DNA from: Aestuariivirga sp.
GTDB taxonomy: Bacteria; Pseudomonadota; Alphaproteobacteria; Rhizobiales; Aestuariivirgaceae
Assembly (NCBI GenBank): GCA_030680855.1
Contig: JAUXUN010000055.1
Span: 1 to 64,000 of the forward strand
Length of the DNA: 64,000 bases
Direction of reading: 5' to 3'
Shown: positions 25,050 through 33,344 of the stretch, one piece after another
Numbering within the stretch: position 1 is the stretch's first letter
Layout: each line of letters begins with the position of its first letter
Notes under the pieces: model-generated
Told to the model about the DNA's origin: nothing
Databases searched by the model: none
What the model saw: the letters and a program-made list of their open reading frames with translations, nothing else
Program-made: the position numbers and the translations under genes

Positions 25050-25382
25050 TTATGCCGGGACGTCGCGTGTCAGAGGCTCCGGCGAGCCGCTGCGGTCGCC
25101 CGGCACCTTGATCGAGGCGCAAGTTCCGCCTGCCGCGAATTTCCAGGCGTTGCCCTGGAAGTCAACGGTTGAAGAGCCCTGGCACGTCGTGCCCGGACCC
25201 GCCGCGCAGTCGTTTTGGCCCGCGAGCGCGATGCCGTAGCACTTCTCCTTGCCGGCAGCCATCGCCGCCTTGCCTTCCGCTTCGGTCAATGGACCTGCGG
25301 CCGCAAAGGACGCAAGGGCTGCGGTAACGGCACCGGCCAAAATGGCCGCGCCCACTGTTGATCTTGTCGACATGTTTTTCAT
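25050..25382 (-). CDS. bufA: BufA1-like (DUF2282) copper-binding peptide precursor
   Basis: 110 aa from [10 protein letters not shown] long signal peptide ([21 protein letters not shown]) precedes a core with four Cys in the DUF2282 arrangement: '[20 protein letters not shown]', 'TTCQGSS', '[11 protein letters not shown]'. This is the bufferin precursor pattern, described in Caulobacter as a modified periplasmic peptide that sequesters copper. First gene of the operon, with an ECF-type promoter upstream matching that of the sigma factor at 31133. Confidence 0.9.
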   Translation of the reverse strand: MKNMSTRSTVGAAILAGAVTAALASFAAAGPLTEAEGKAAMAAGKEKCYGIALAGQNDCAAGPGTTCQGSSTVDFQGNAWKFAAGGTCASIKVPGDRSGSPEPLTRDVPA

Positions 25383-25423
25383 CTCCCATGGGTTTGGACT
25401 GCACCCGCTCACCGGGCGCATAA

Positions 25424-25525
25424 TGATTAATTCGATCTGAAGGGCCTGATGTTACATCCCGTGGGTGACACGATTTCGTGATTGGCCGCCCGTGGCTTGG
25501 ACAAAATTTTTCCCAATTTGTAACA
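25424..25525. repeat. Regulatory module repeat, copy 1 (bufferin side)
   Basis: About 100 bp nearly identical to 30992-31095. Between the outer promoter elements lies a conserved core holding CACGATTTCGTG, an almost perfect palindrome, and GGACAAAATTTTTCC. Such strict conservation in non-coding DNA suggests additional protein binding. Confidence 0.85.
25429..25456 (-). promoter_or_regulatory. ECF-type promoter of bufferin operon
   Basis: Minus strand TGTAAC (25451-25456), 16-nt spacer, CGAATT (25429-25434), about 45 nt before the bufA start. The same layout (TGTAAC, 17 nt, CGAAAT) precedes the ECF sigma gene at 31089-31117, so that sigma factor is the likely regulator. Confidence 0.75.
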
Positions 25526-25668
25526 GTGAGTCTTCCATATCCACAGTTCCAGTCATGGAAACCAGCTATGAAGCTCAGCATTGATTGGTCTAATTAAAAA
25601 GTCGCGCATTAGGCGTACTTGCATGCCCGTCGAATCCAATTGCCGATCTCGAGTCGGCAAAAACGGAA

Positions 25669-25693
25669 GAGCCGGCAGAACTTCTGCCGGCTC
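25669..25693 (-). terminator. Perfect hairpin, likely terminator of the 82-aa gene
   Basis: GAGCCGGCAGAA and TTCTGCCGGCTC form a perfect 12-bp stem around one base, 28 nt downstream of the gene ending at 25722. Reading on the minus strand it is followed by TTCCG, then TTTTT. The convergent side shows a further small hairpin (TGCCGA...TCGGCA, 25641-25659). Confidence 0.7.
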
Positions 25694-25721
25694 AAGTCGT
25701 CACGGTTTGATGAGGAATAAT

Positions 25722-25970
25722 CTAGTGGCGACCTTGATTGTTCTCAATCGAGAGCTTCATCATGCGATCGAAATTGGTCATTGTTCCAGTGTCACCGGAA
25801 ACCGCCAGGGCAGCGCTGCTGACGGCGGAGGCTGCGTTGTCCTTTAACTGCGTCGAATACTTGCCAAAGTATGTATCTGAATCGCGCAGATCCCAGCTGC
25901 GATTTTCGCCGGCAAACGATACTGTTGAAAGTGCAGCGAGAGCGGCAATGGTGAAAATGATCTTCTTCAT
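25722..25970 (-). CDS. Secreted 'SDTYFGKYS' family protein, member 1
   Basis: 82 aa from MKKIIFTIAALAALS (GGAGA upstream). A signal peptide is followed by the motif 'WDLRDSDTYFGKYS' and, near the end, 'MTNFDRMMKLSIE'. Two paralogues in this window (33053-33322 and 59409-59669) share both motifs, giving a family of short secreted proteins with no function I can name. It might be related to DUF680-type proteins of Mesorhizobium, but the motif differs. Unlike the other two it has no DUF1127 neighbour. Confidence 0.75.
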   Translation of the reverse strand: MKKIIFTIAALAALSTVSFAGENRSWDLRDSDTYFGKYSTQLKDNAASAVSSAALAVSGDTGTMTNFDRMMKLSIENNQGRH

Positions 25971-26024
25971 GGTAGTCTCCTGTTGAGTTTGCAGTGGTTC
26001 AATCTGTTGCCGGGTTGCGATCAT

Positions 26025-26291
26025 CGCTTCCCGATGACTTCAACTTAAGCCTTTCCGAGGCTAAATCGAATCAAGTCCAGTTACATATTGGAGAGCAGTT
26101 TCCCTAATTATTTCAATCTTTTACCCGTGTTACAGGTGAGAGAATTCAACTCCTGTTCACGATCACAAAACTGAACACACTGCGCTGTGAACAGAGGAGC
26201 GTTCTTCGATACCTGCGACCATCTCCCCGAGGAAATGAACAGATGCTGATTGAATCAAGGAGTGCTGCGCACCACGCGGTGAAGGCGAGGT
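26025..26291. other. Intergenic region with inverted repeat
   Basis: No gene seen. It contains CTGTTCAC (26153-26160) and GTGAACAG (26187-26194), an 8-bp inverted repeat with a 26-bp spacer that could be an operator, plus nearby AT-rich promoter-like sequence for the gene ending at 25722. Confidence 0.45.
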
Positions 26292-27608
26292 TCAGGACTG
26301 GATGATGATGGGCCGGAGGGCCCCTGCCCGGTAGACGAGTAACCGCACAGGGCCGCGCGACTCGCTGGCCAGGCGGTCGCAGACTTGCTGAGTGGCGGCG
26401 AACTCATTGTTCACGGCGACGATCACATCGCCGACCATCAAGCCGGACAGCGCGCCAAGTGAGCCCGGAAGCAACTCGCGGACGATCATGCCTTTGACAT
26501 CTTCCGGAAGCTTGTCGGCAGGCTGGATGGGCCGGATGAACACGCCGAGCGAGCTAAGCCCGGACACAAGAGGCGGCTTGAGCGGCTCTGCTTTGACCGC
26601 AACGACTGTCTCTTCGGCGCGCCCGCGCTTATAGGTAATCTCAAGCGGGGTGCCGGCCTGGCTCACGCCAATCCAGGTGCGCAGGCCTCCGGCGGATTTG
26701 ACGTGGCGCCCGTTGTACGCCGTGATAATATCGCCTGGCTTCAACCCGGCAGCCTGCGCAGGCGATCCAGCCTCGACCGAGACTACCAATGCGCCATCCC
26801 AAGAGTTGATTCCGGCCGCAGCCGAAGCTGCCTCAGAAACATGATCAAGCACCACGCCGATTGCGCCGCGCCGCACTTCGCCGAATTCCGCAAGCTGATC
26901 GGCGACTTGCAACGCCACGCGTGACGGCGCGGAAAATCCGATCCCGATGTTCCCGCCGGACCTCGAGAGGATCAACGTATTGATGCCTACAAGCCGCCCC
27001 TGGCTGTCAAGCAGAGCGCCGCCGGAATTGCCGGAATTGATCGCAGCATCGGTCTGGATGAAATCGCTGAGGCCAGCCCCGCCGCTTGAACGGCCAAGCC
27101 CGCTGATCACTCCAAGTGTCAGGGTCTGCTCCAACCCCAGCGGATAACCGACGGCAAACACCAGGTCGCCGACGCGCGCCGCATCGGAGTCAGCCAGCTT
27201 GATCTCCGGCAGGTGCTGCCCCATGGCGCGGAGCAGCGCGATGTCGGATGGCGTATCGCTGCCAACGAGCTCGGCAGCCAGCCAGCGGCCGTCGAGAATC
27301 TGCACGCGGAATTTCGCGCCGTCCGCGACGACATGGGCATTGGTGAGAATCAGGCCCCGCTACGCATCGATGACAACGCCGGATCCCGAGGCGTTCGGGG
27401 TGAACCCCCCGGAACCGGATTTGACACTCACTTCGATCAGGACAACCGACTTGAGGGCGGGCTCCAAAATCTGGCTGAAACTCATTACGTTCCGTGAGCT
27501 GTCGAACGGAACCGGGCCTTCAGCGAGAGCACCCGAATGCGCTTCCCCGATACCGGGGGGTACGAGCAACCCTGCGAAAAACAGCAATGCGATAAGCAAT
27601 GTTCTCAT
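26292..27608 (-). pseudogene. HtrA/DegP-like serine protease interrupted by an in-frame amber codon
   Basis: Reading from MRTLLIALLFFAG (signal peptide), the frame is normal through 'SGSGVVIDA'. It then meets TAG (27360-27362) and continues in the same frame with 'RGLILTNAHVV' (catalytic His), 'SDIALLR' (Asp), 'GNSGGALLD' (Ser) and two PDZ domains to the end, 355 codons later. Only one base separates it from an intact ~437-aa protease. Re-initiation at the next ATG would lose the catalytic His. It could be a recent pseudogene, a readthrough gene or a sequencing error. Confidence 0.85.
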
Positions 27609-27770
27609 GTCAGCGACCGTCATCAATGGTTCAACTGCCAGCAGGATGGGCCAACAATGATGCAGGCTGGCGTTGTCATTTGAGATTACTCTATTCCACA
27701 TGCTGCTCGCACACACATCAATTTCAAACGCGATTGTGTGATCTGCTCCGCTGGCGCTGGACTATTTGGC

Positions 27771-27878
27771 ATGAGCATGGGCATGATGGCGCTAGTCATG
27801 ACGTTGGTTCTTCATGTCATTTTCGGTGCCGTACTCGGGATTGCTTACGAAAAGCGGAGCAGTTTGGCCTTAGCTTGA
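27771..27878 (+). CDS. Short membrane peptide, possible remnant
   Basis: 35 aa, largely one hydrophobic segment (MMALVMTLVLHVIFGAVLGIAYEK). The 'HVIFGAVLGIAY' end looks like the last helix of a longer membrane protein. The open frame can be extended upstream to a GTG at 27738, but no ribosome site is clear. Probably a fragment of a lost membrane-protein gene. Confidence 0.3.
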   Translation: MSMGMMALVMTLVLHVIFGAVLGIAYEKRSSLALA

Positions 27879-27895
27879 TTGAGGTGACAGCCTTC

Positions 27896-28942
27896 ATGAC
27901 CATTCGTATGCCCGGTAGCGTGCCAAGATGGAAACCACCAATGATGTACTGGATACGCGTTCTTTGTTTTGCCGCCGCCACATCACTCGGCGCATTGCCC
28001 GCATTGGCGGACCCCGAGGCATGGAAGGCCGAGGGCTGGAACCTGACCGACTTTGGCAAGACCGCGATTCCCTGGGCCGAGATCAAGTCCGGCGGCCCTC
28101 CGAAGGACGGCATTCCGTCAATCGACCAGCCCTTATTCCAACCCGTGGCAGAAACCGAGGACCTAGCGGCCAACGATCCTGTCATCAGTGTTGAGATTGC
28201 AGGCGATGCGCGGGCTTATCCGCTACGGGTCATGATCTGGCACGAAATCGTCAATGACACAATGGGCGGCTTACCCGTGACAGTGACTTATTGCCCCTTG
28301 TGCAACGCCGCAATAACTTTTGACCGCCGCGTAAAAACCCGTGTGCTTGACTTCGGCACGACCGGCAAGTTACGGAATTCAGATCTCGTTATGTATGACC
28401 GCCAAACGGAAAGCTGGTGGCAACAGTTCACAGGCGAAGCAATCGTCGGTGAAATGACGGGAACGGCCTTGCGAATGCTGCCGGCGCGGCTGGAATCCTT
28501 TTCAGACTTCAAGTCACGCCATCCCGGCGGGAAAGTGCTGATCCCAAACGACCCGGCGGCGCGTAACTATGGCAGTAATCCCTATGTCGGATATGATTCC
28601 AGTTCAAATCCCTTTCTTTACCAGGGAGACTTGCCCGAGGGAATCGATCCGATGGAGCGGGTCGTTGTCGCACGGCTTGAACAGCAGGCGCCGGTTATCA
28701 TTTCGCTTTCTCTTCTCCGCCAGAGCCGCACGCTGCGCGAAGGAGCGCTCGAATTCTCGTGGAAACCGGGCCAGTCCTCGGCCGTAGACGAACCAAAGAT
28801 TGCCGAGGGCCGCGATGTCGGCACGGTCGAGGTATATCGCATATCGCCATCGAATGAGCGTGAGCTTGTACCCTATGACGTGACTTTTGCGTTCGTTGCC
28901 CATGCCTTTCATCCCGATATAAAAATCAGGCAGCAATTATAA
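27896..28942 (+). CDS. DUF3179 domain-containing secreted protein
   Basis: About 348 aa; a GAGGTGA site supports ATG 27896, while MMYWIRVLC at 27941 would give a cleaner signal peptide (ends LPALADPEAW). The DUF3179 core has 'ARAYPLRVMIWHEIVNDTMGGLPVTVTYCPLCNAAI' and 'RLLPARLESFSDFKSRHPGGKVL'-like stretches. DUF3179 proteins are widespread, extracytoplasmic and of unknown function. The longer track ORF start is a chance extension. Confidence 0.85.
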   Translation: MTIRMPGSVPRWKPPMMYWIRVLCFAAATSLGALPALADPEAWKAEGWNLTDFGKTAIPWAEIKSGGPPKDGIPSIDQPLFQPVAETEDLAANDPVISVEIAGDARAYPLRVMIWHEIVNDTMGGLPVTVTYCPLCNAAITFDRRVKTRVLDFGTTGKLRNSDLVMYDRQTESWWQQFTGEAIVGEMTGTALRMLPARLESFSDFKSRHPGGKVLIPNDPAARNYGSNPYVGYDSSSNPFLYQGDLPEGIDPMERVVVARLEQQAPVIISLSLLRQSRTLREGALEFSWKPGQSSAVDEPKIAEGRDVGTVEVYRISPSNERELVPYDVTFAFVAHAFHPDIKIRQQL

Positions 28943-28957
28943 CTCTGTGGAAATCAG

Positions 28958-30190
28958 CTACTTTGCAAGCCGCGTGGAGATCGCGGATTGCGCCTTGAGC
29001 GTTCTGTGCACGGGGCACTTGTCGGCGATCTCGAGAATCTTGTCTTCAAGCCCGGATGGCACACCGCCATCAATTGCAATTCGACGTTCAAACCGGTCAA
29101 TCAGGCCTTCCCTGTTTTCGCACTCGGCGCAGTCATTTGCATGGACCTTGCCATGTGACACATCCACGGTAATTCTGCCTAAGTCGATTCCCTTGTGTGC
29201 CGCATAGATGCGCAGTGTCATGCTGGTGCAAGCGCCTAATGCCACTGACAGGTAATCGTAAGGTGAAGGCCCCATATCAAGACCGCCAACAGATGTTGGC
29301 TCGTCGGCGGCAAGCTGATGAATTCCGGCAAGTATCTTTTGCCCGAACTTTCCCACCCCCGATTCCGAAACGCGCACGCCATCAGCAAAGCCTTTCACCT
29401 GTTCGGCGTCATTGATCCGGCCAGGCCCTTCGATATAGCGCGACGCCCAACTTGCCAGGATGCCAGCGACATAGACAGCATCCCGCCTGCGAGTCAGCAT
29501 GTGATCAGCGCCATCAAGTGACACAAAGCTTTTGGGATGGCGCGCCGCGCCAAATATTGCTCCCGCGTTCTCAATGCCAACAAGCGCGTCGCCGGGGGCA
29601 TGAAACACCAGAAGCGCCGCTTTCATGGAGCCGATACGCTCAATCAACCTCTGCTCTCGGACATCTTCAAGGAAGTCCTTACGGATCGTAAAACTCCGGC
29701 CGGCGAGCGTTACATCAGCCTCTCCATCCCGTTCGATGGCCTCAATGTTCATTCCGAACGACTGAGTGACGTGAGCTGCATCTGACGGTGCATTGATCGT
29801 TGCCACGGCTCGAACTTCAGGAATTTCACCTGCGGCAGCAAGAACTGCTGTGCCGCCAAGACTGTGGCCCACGAGAAGCTGCGGCGCCTGAAAGTTACTC
29901 CGCAGATAATCCGCGGCCTTGACGATATCCTGAACATTCGAGGAAAAATCCGTACTGGCAAACTCCCCCTCACTTGCGCCCAAGCCGGTAAAATCAAAAC
30001 GGAGCACGGCAATGCCATTTAAAGCCAGAGCCTCGGCTATGCGCGAGGCAGCAAGTATATCCTTTGAACAGGTGAAGCAATGTGCAAAAATTGCAAATGC
30101 CTTGGGCGCAGGTTCCGGCAGATCAAGGCGCGCCGCAAGCTGCGCATTGCGGCTTCCGTTGAATGAAAGTTTGACTGATGAGGCGGGCAT
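28958..30190 (-). CDS. Fused alpha/beta hydrolase - OsmC family protein
   Basis: 410 aa. Residues 1-250 form an alpha/beta hydrolase (nucleophile elbow 'VGHSLGG', acid and His region 'DGADHMLTR'). Residues 270-410 form an OsmC domain ('SYDYLSVALGACTSMTLRIYA'-like core with Cys and the downstream 'ADKCPVHRTL' Cys). This fusion is known in many proteobacteria; the OsmC part resembles thiol-dependent peroxidases. The two catalytic parts may act on the same oxidised substrate. Confidence 0.9.
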   Translation of the reverse strand: MPASSVKLSFNGSRNAQLAARLDLPEPAPKAFAIFAHCFTCSKDILAASRIAEALALNGIAVLRFDFTGLGASEGEFASTDFSSNVQDIVKAADYLRSNFQAPQLLVGHSLGGTAVLAAAGEIPEVRAVATINAPSDAAHVTQSFGMNIEAIERDGEADVTLAGRSFTIRKDFLEDVREQRLIERIGSMKAALLVFHAPGDALVGIENAGAIFGAARHPKSFVSLDGADHMLTRRRDAVYVAGILASWASRYIEGPGRINDAEQVKGFADGVRVSESGVGKFGQKILAGIHQLAADEPTSVGGLDMGPSPYDYLSVALGACTSMTLRIYAAHKGIDLGRITVDVSHGKVHANDCAECENREGLIDRFERRIAIDGGVPSGLEDKILEIADKCPVHRTLKAQSAISTRLAK

Positions 30191-30268
30191 GGTTTCTCCT
30201 CGTTATGGGGACGCCGGGCTCAAATATGAGCCTGCTATCCGAGTCTGAAGAATAGCTGATGCGCAGTG

Positions 30269-30889
30269 TTATGATTGCAGCTTTTTGCCAAACTGCTGCC
30301 AACCCCAGTACCAGCGAAAGACGATGGTGAATCCCGCCATGGCAGAAAACGAGTATGCCAGATAGGGAAACGAAGCCGGAAACATGCAAATGGCTGCGAA
30401 AAAGGCAATTGTTTCCGCTCCCTCGGTCAATCCTCCAATGAACTGGATTCCTTTACCCGAATAGGCATGCACTGCTTCATTGCGCTTGTGGCTTATTGCC
30501 GAATAGGCCAAGAAACTGCTTCCTGTTCCTATGAATGCAAGAAGAAGGGTCGCCGCAGCCAATGCGTTGTACTCAGGTTCTGCTATCGCAAAACCCAGCG
30601 GAATTGCTCCGTAGAAAACAAAGTCCAGTGTGATATCGAGGAAGGCTCCGCGGTCTGTCGGCCCTCGAAGCCTCGCGACGCTGCCATCAAGACCGTCCAT
30701 TATCCGGTTGATAAGTATGCAAGCCAGTGCAGCAGAATACGATGAAATCGCAATCAGCAGCACTGCCATCAATCCAAAACCAAAACCCAGAAGTGAAATC
30801 CAGTCTGCTTTTGCGCCTTTTTTGACCAGGAAGTGAGCAATTGGATTCAGCAGACGAGCCTGGTATGGGATGATATGACGATCGAACAC
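30269..30889 (-). CDS. CDP-alcohol phosphatidyltransferase family protein
   Basis: 206 aa with about six transmembrane segments. The CDP-alcohol phosphotransferase motif D-G-x2-A-R-x8-G-x3-D-x3-D is present as 'DGLDGSVARLRGPTDRGAFLDITLD'. It would transfer a phosphoalcohol to or from CDP-diacylglycerol at the inner membrane. It starts about 100 nt from a minus-strand ECF-like promoter in the shared regulatory module, so it may be in the same stress regulon as the sigma factor. Confidence 0.88.
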   Translation of the reverse strand: MFDRHIIPYQARLLNPIAHFLVKKGAKADWISLLGFGFGLMAVLLIAISSYSAALACILINRIMDGLDGSVARLRGPTDRGAFLDITLDFVFYGAIPLGFAIAEPEYNALAAATLLLAFIGTGSSFLAYSAISHKRNEAVHAYSGKGIQFIGGLTEGAETIAFFAAICMFPASFPYLAYSFSAMAGFTIVFRWYWGWQQFGKKLQS

Positions 30890-30991
30890 GAATTTTCTTT
30901 CTGAGAAGTCACCCGGCGCGCAAATTGATCAAGTTATCGAGCGGCCCGTTATCTTCCAAGGGCTTGGACAGCGCCCACACTTCGGAGGCAT

Positions 30992-31095
30992 GATGGTTAA
31001 TTCGGTCCGAGGGGTCCGATGTTACCTCCCGCGGGTGACACGATTTCGTGATTGGCCGCCAGTGGCTTGGACAAAATTTTTCCAGCCATGTAACA
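30992..31095. repeat. Regulatory module repeat, copy 2 (sigma factor side)
   Basis: About 100 bp matching 25424-25525 with few changes, including the central CACGATTTCGTG palindrome and GGACAAAATTTTTCC. It lies between the divergently oriented phosphatidyltransferase and sigma genes and carries an ECF-like promoter at each end. Confidence 0.85.
30999..31026 (-). promoter_or_regulatory. ECF-like promoter reading toward the phosphatidyltransferase
   Basis: Minus strand GGTAAC (31021-31026), 16-nt spacer, CGAATT (30999-31004). It aligns base for base with the bufA promoter. The first -35 base differs (G for T). Confidence 0.5.
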
Positions 31096-31117
31096 TTTGG
31101 CCGTCCACCGGCGAAAT
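31089..31117 (+). promoter_or_regulatory. ECF-type promoter of the sigma/NrsF operon
   Basis: TGTAAC (31089-31094), 17 nt, CGAAAT (31112-31117), just before the ribosome site of the sigma factor gene. The match to the bufA promoter suggests autoregulation by the ECF sigma factor. Confidence 0.7.
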
Positions 31118-31132
31118 TGAAGGAAGGAAGAT

Positions 31133-31684
31133 TTGGAACGCAGGGACGAGGCAGAACTGGCCAGGCTTATGCGCGCCGCTATTTCAGGAGACGAAAGAGC
31201 CTATGGCGATTTCCTTCAAAAGGCAGCATGCCTCGTGCGTCACTTGGCCCGTCGAAAGATCGTGCATGGCGGGATCGACCCGGAGGACATTGTGCAAGAA
31301 ACGTTACTAGCAATTCACTTGAAGCGTCACACCTGGCGCCAGGACGCGCCCATCCTGCCGTGGCTCTACGCCATCGCCAGGTACAAACTCATCGATTCCT
31401 TTCGCCGCCGCGGACGCCGGCTGGAAATCGAAATTGGCGAGATTGCCGAGACTTTTGCCGGGCCCACATCTGAAACCCTGAACGACCGGGAAATCGGCCA
31501 TGCGCTTACGGCGCTCGCACCTGGCCAGCGCTCCGTCGTGGAGTCAATTTCAGTCGATGGACGCTCGATAGGCGAGACGGCAAAATGGCTGGGCATGAGC
31601 GAGGCAGCCGTGAGGGTGGCCTTCCATCGCGGCCTAACGGCGATCACGGGGCGGTTTGGCCAGAAGCAAAATGAATACAAGTGA
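31133..31684 (+). CDS. ECF sigma factor (SigF-like)
   Basis: 183 aa from a TTG start with AAGGAAGG upstream. Sigma region 2 is 'GGIDPEDIVQETLLAIHLKRHTW...PWLYAIARYKLIDSFRRRGR', and region 4 is 'LAPGQRSVVESISVDGRSIGETAKWLGMSEAAVRVAFHRG'. The next gene encodes NrsF (DUF1109), the membrane anti-sigma partner of Caulobacter SigF, which controls bufferin genes there. Matching promoters upstream of bufA and of this gene support the same role here. Confidence 0.92.
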   Translation: MERRDEAELARLMRAAISGDERAYGDFLQKAACLVRHLARRKIVHGGIDPEDIVQETLLAIHLKRHTWRQDAPILPWLYAIARYKLIDSFRRRGRRLEIEIGEIAETFAGPTSETLNDREIGHALTALAPGQRSVVESISVDGRSIGETAKWLGMSEAAVRVAFHRGLTAITGRFGQKQNEYK

Positions 31685-32309
31685 ACTTATCAAGAAGCTG
31701 GCGGCGGACACGCGACGAACCTCAATTCCGCTGCCGGCAATGTGGTGGGGCGCGGTTGTCATTGCGGTTTTTTTTGCCGCAGGCGTGTTCTTTGCGATTC
31801 TCGGTCCGAGGCCCGATATTGCGGCGGCGGCGGCAACGGCCCGATTCCTGTTCAAGTTCCTGTTTGCGACTGCACTTGCCGCAAGCGCATTCGGCTGTGC
31901 CGCCGCGCTCTCGCGGCCGGGTGCGAACTGGCATAATGCGGCTCTCGGTATTTCGGCAGCGCCAACGCTCCTGGCCATGGCGGTCATCGCCGAGCTCTTT
32001 GCGCTTTCGCCCGCTGCGTGGCTGGCGGCGATGATTGGCCGGAACGGCCTCGTCTGCATGACCTACATACCGCTTATTGGCCTGGGCCCGCTCGCAATCT
32101 TCCTGTGGATACTGCATCGCAGCGCCCCAACGCGGCCCGCTGTTGCGGGTTCCGTCGCAGGACTGTTGGCAGGCGGGATCGGCGCCTTTGCCTATGCCGC
32201 GCATTGCAACGACGACTCGCCGCTTTTCGTCGCCACGTGGTATTCGCTTGCGATTGCAGGGCTTGTGGCACTTGGAGCTGCCGGCGCCAGCCGATTTGCC
32301 CGCTGGTAA
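31671..32309 (+). CDS. nrsF: NrsF-like anti-sigma factor (DUF1109)
   Basis: 212 aa from MNTSELIKKLAAD, overlapping the sigma gene by 14 nt. Six hydrophobic segments and a short cytoplasmic N-terminus are typical of DUF1109 proteins, which hold the ECF sigma factor at the membrane until a signal (copper or other stress in Caulobacter) releases it. Two conserved-looking Cys (FGCAAAL and YAAHCNDDSP) could sense metal or oxidant. Confidence 0.88.
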   Translation: MNTSELIKKLAADTRRTSIPLPAMWWGAVVIAVFFAAGVFFAILGPRPDIAAAAATARFLFKFLFATALAASAFGCAAALSRPGANWHNAALGISAAPTLLAMAVIAELFALSPAAWLAAMIGRNGLVCMTYIPLIGLGPLAIFLWILHRSAPTRPAVAGSVAGLLAGGIGAFAYAAHCNDDSPLFVATWYSLAIAGLVALGAAGASRFARW

Positions 32310-32608
32310 AATCCGGACCGGGTAAGCCGGTGCGATTTGCCTCTGCGAAAAGAATGGCGCGGTGAACTTCTTTGCCCAAGGTTTATGGCCGGTTAAGGAG
32401 CCCGGCCATTTTGGCTCAAAAACCCAGGAAAAACCGCGCATTTAAAGCACTTCGGCGCGTCAAATTGTGCTGACCTTGTTAATCTTCGTTACGGAAATTG
32501 AGCGTAAATTCAGGCTGACAGCTGATTACTCGAAGCTGGCACAAAAAACGGTCCCGGCATTATACAGCACCGCCGGGGCCGTTTTTTAAATTGCAATTCC
32601 TCTCAGCC
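32310..32608. other. Intergenic region ending in a strong terminator
   Basis: About 300 bp with no gene seen. It contains short inverted repeats after nrsF (GGCCGGTTAAGGAGCCCGGCC-like near 32387) and the terminator at 32543-32588. Confidence 0.5.
32543..32588. terminator. Strong bidirectional terminator
   Basis: AAAACGG-CCCGGC pairs with GCCGGGGCCGTTTT around a 12-nt loop, with A-run and T-run on the two sides. It lies 20 nt after the metZ-like fragment on the minus strand and may be the original terminator of the lost gene. Confidence 0.85.
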
Positions 32609-32716
32609 TCAGGCCGCCTTTGCCTGCCTTACAGTGGCGCTGGCCAATGCCTGGTCGAGATCGGCGATGATGTCGCTGATGTGCTCCATGCCCACCGGGT
32701 TGGCAAAGGCTGTCAT
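32609..32716 (-). pseudogene. 35-codon fragment resembling the C-terminus of a Cys/Met-metabolism PLP enzyme
   Basis: MTAFANP is followed by 'VGMEHISDIIADLDQAL', which reads like the last helix of O-acetylhomoserine sulfhydrylase / cystathionine synthase family enzymes (SVGIEHIDDIIADLDQAL type). An AAAGGAA site precedes the ATG, so the fragment may still be translated. The rest of the enzyme is absent; DUF1127 lies in its place. Below the ORF-track length cut. Confidence 0.55.
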
Positions 32717-32770
32717 GAAAAGCTTCCTTTCAAGAACCTGCCTGTGCGGATTCTGGATTGGCAACGGGCG

Positions 32771-32980
32771 TCAGCCGCGGATGTGGCGGTCGCGGATGGC
32801 CGAGCGGATGCTGCCGCGGGTGAGGCCGATATCCTTGAGCATGTGATCGTCGAGATTCGAAAGTATGGCGTGGTCCCGGCGTGCCGCCAGCAGGCCGGCA
32901 AGCATCTGCCAGGGCTGGAAGGCGATGGTGAAAAGGCTTGCGCGGCGTGGGCGGTGGCTGGCGGCGGTGTCGTAAAACAT
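32771..32980 (-). CDS. DUF1127 protein
   Basis: 69 aa. The C-terminal 'LSNLDDHMLKDIGLTRGSIRSAI' is the DUF1127 (YjiS-like) signature. Such small Arg-rich proteins are abundant in alphaproteobacteria and take part in RNA turnover, phosphate and stress adaptation. It follows the SDTYFGKYS-family gene on the same strand, an arrangement repeated at 59.1-59.7 kb. Confidence 0.88.
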   Translation of the reverse strand: MFYDTAASHRPRRASLFTIAFQPWQMLAGLLAARRDHAILSNLDDHMLKDIGLTRGSIRSAIRDRHIRG

Positions 32981-33052
32981 GTTTTTTCCTTGCAGGGGTA
33001 ACAGGGGTAAGGGGGCGGCCGGGCGAGGGATTTTCCCGGCCGCAGTGATGCA

Positions 33053-33322
33053 TTATTCTACTGATGGGCCACGGGACTCATGAGCCTTGCCGCCGCGACC
33101 TTCCTGGGCGTTCAGGTTCATGCGTTCGAAGGCGGTCAGAGGCTTTTTGCGGCCCTTCACGACGGCGATGGCGTTGCTGTCCGTGGCCAGGCTTTCCATC
33201 TTGTGCTTGGCAGAATACTTGCCGAAGTAGGTGTCGGAGCTGCGCAGGTCGTCGCCACCTGCGGCAAGGGCTGCGCCCGAAACGGCTGCGAGGGCTGCGA
33301 GGGATACGATAAGGGTCTTCAT
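33053..33322 (-). CDS. Secreted 'SDTYFGKYS' family protein, member 2
   Basis: 89 aa. The signal peptide MKTLIVSLAALAAVSGAALA is followed by 'DDLRSSDTYFGKYS' and 'KPLTAFERMNLNAQEG', the two motifs of this family, and a charged tail. DUF1127 lies 72 nt downstream. Its upstream region is one copy of a ~200 bp repeat with a conserved double hairpin. Function unknown. Confidence 0.75.
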   Translation of the reverse strand: MKTLIVSLAALAAVSGAALAAGGDDLRSSDTYFGKYSAKHKMESLATDSNAIAVVKGRKKPLTAFERMNLNAQEGRGGKAHESRGPSVE

Positions 33323-33344
33323 TCTAGGTCATCCTTTGTTTCTA

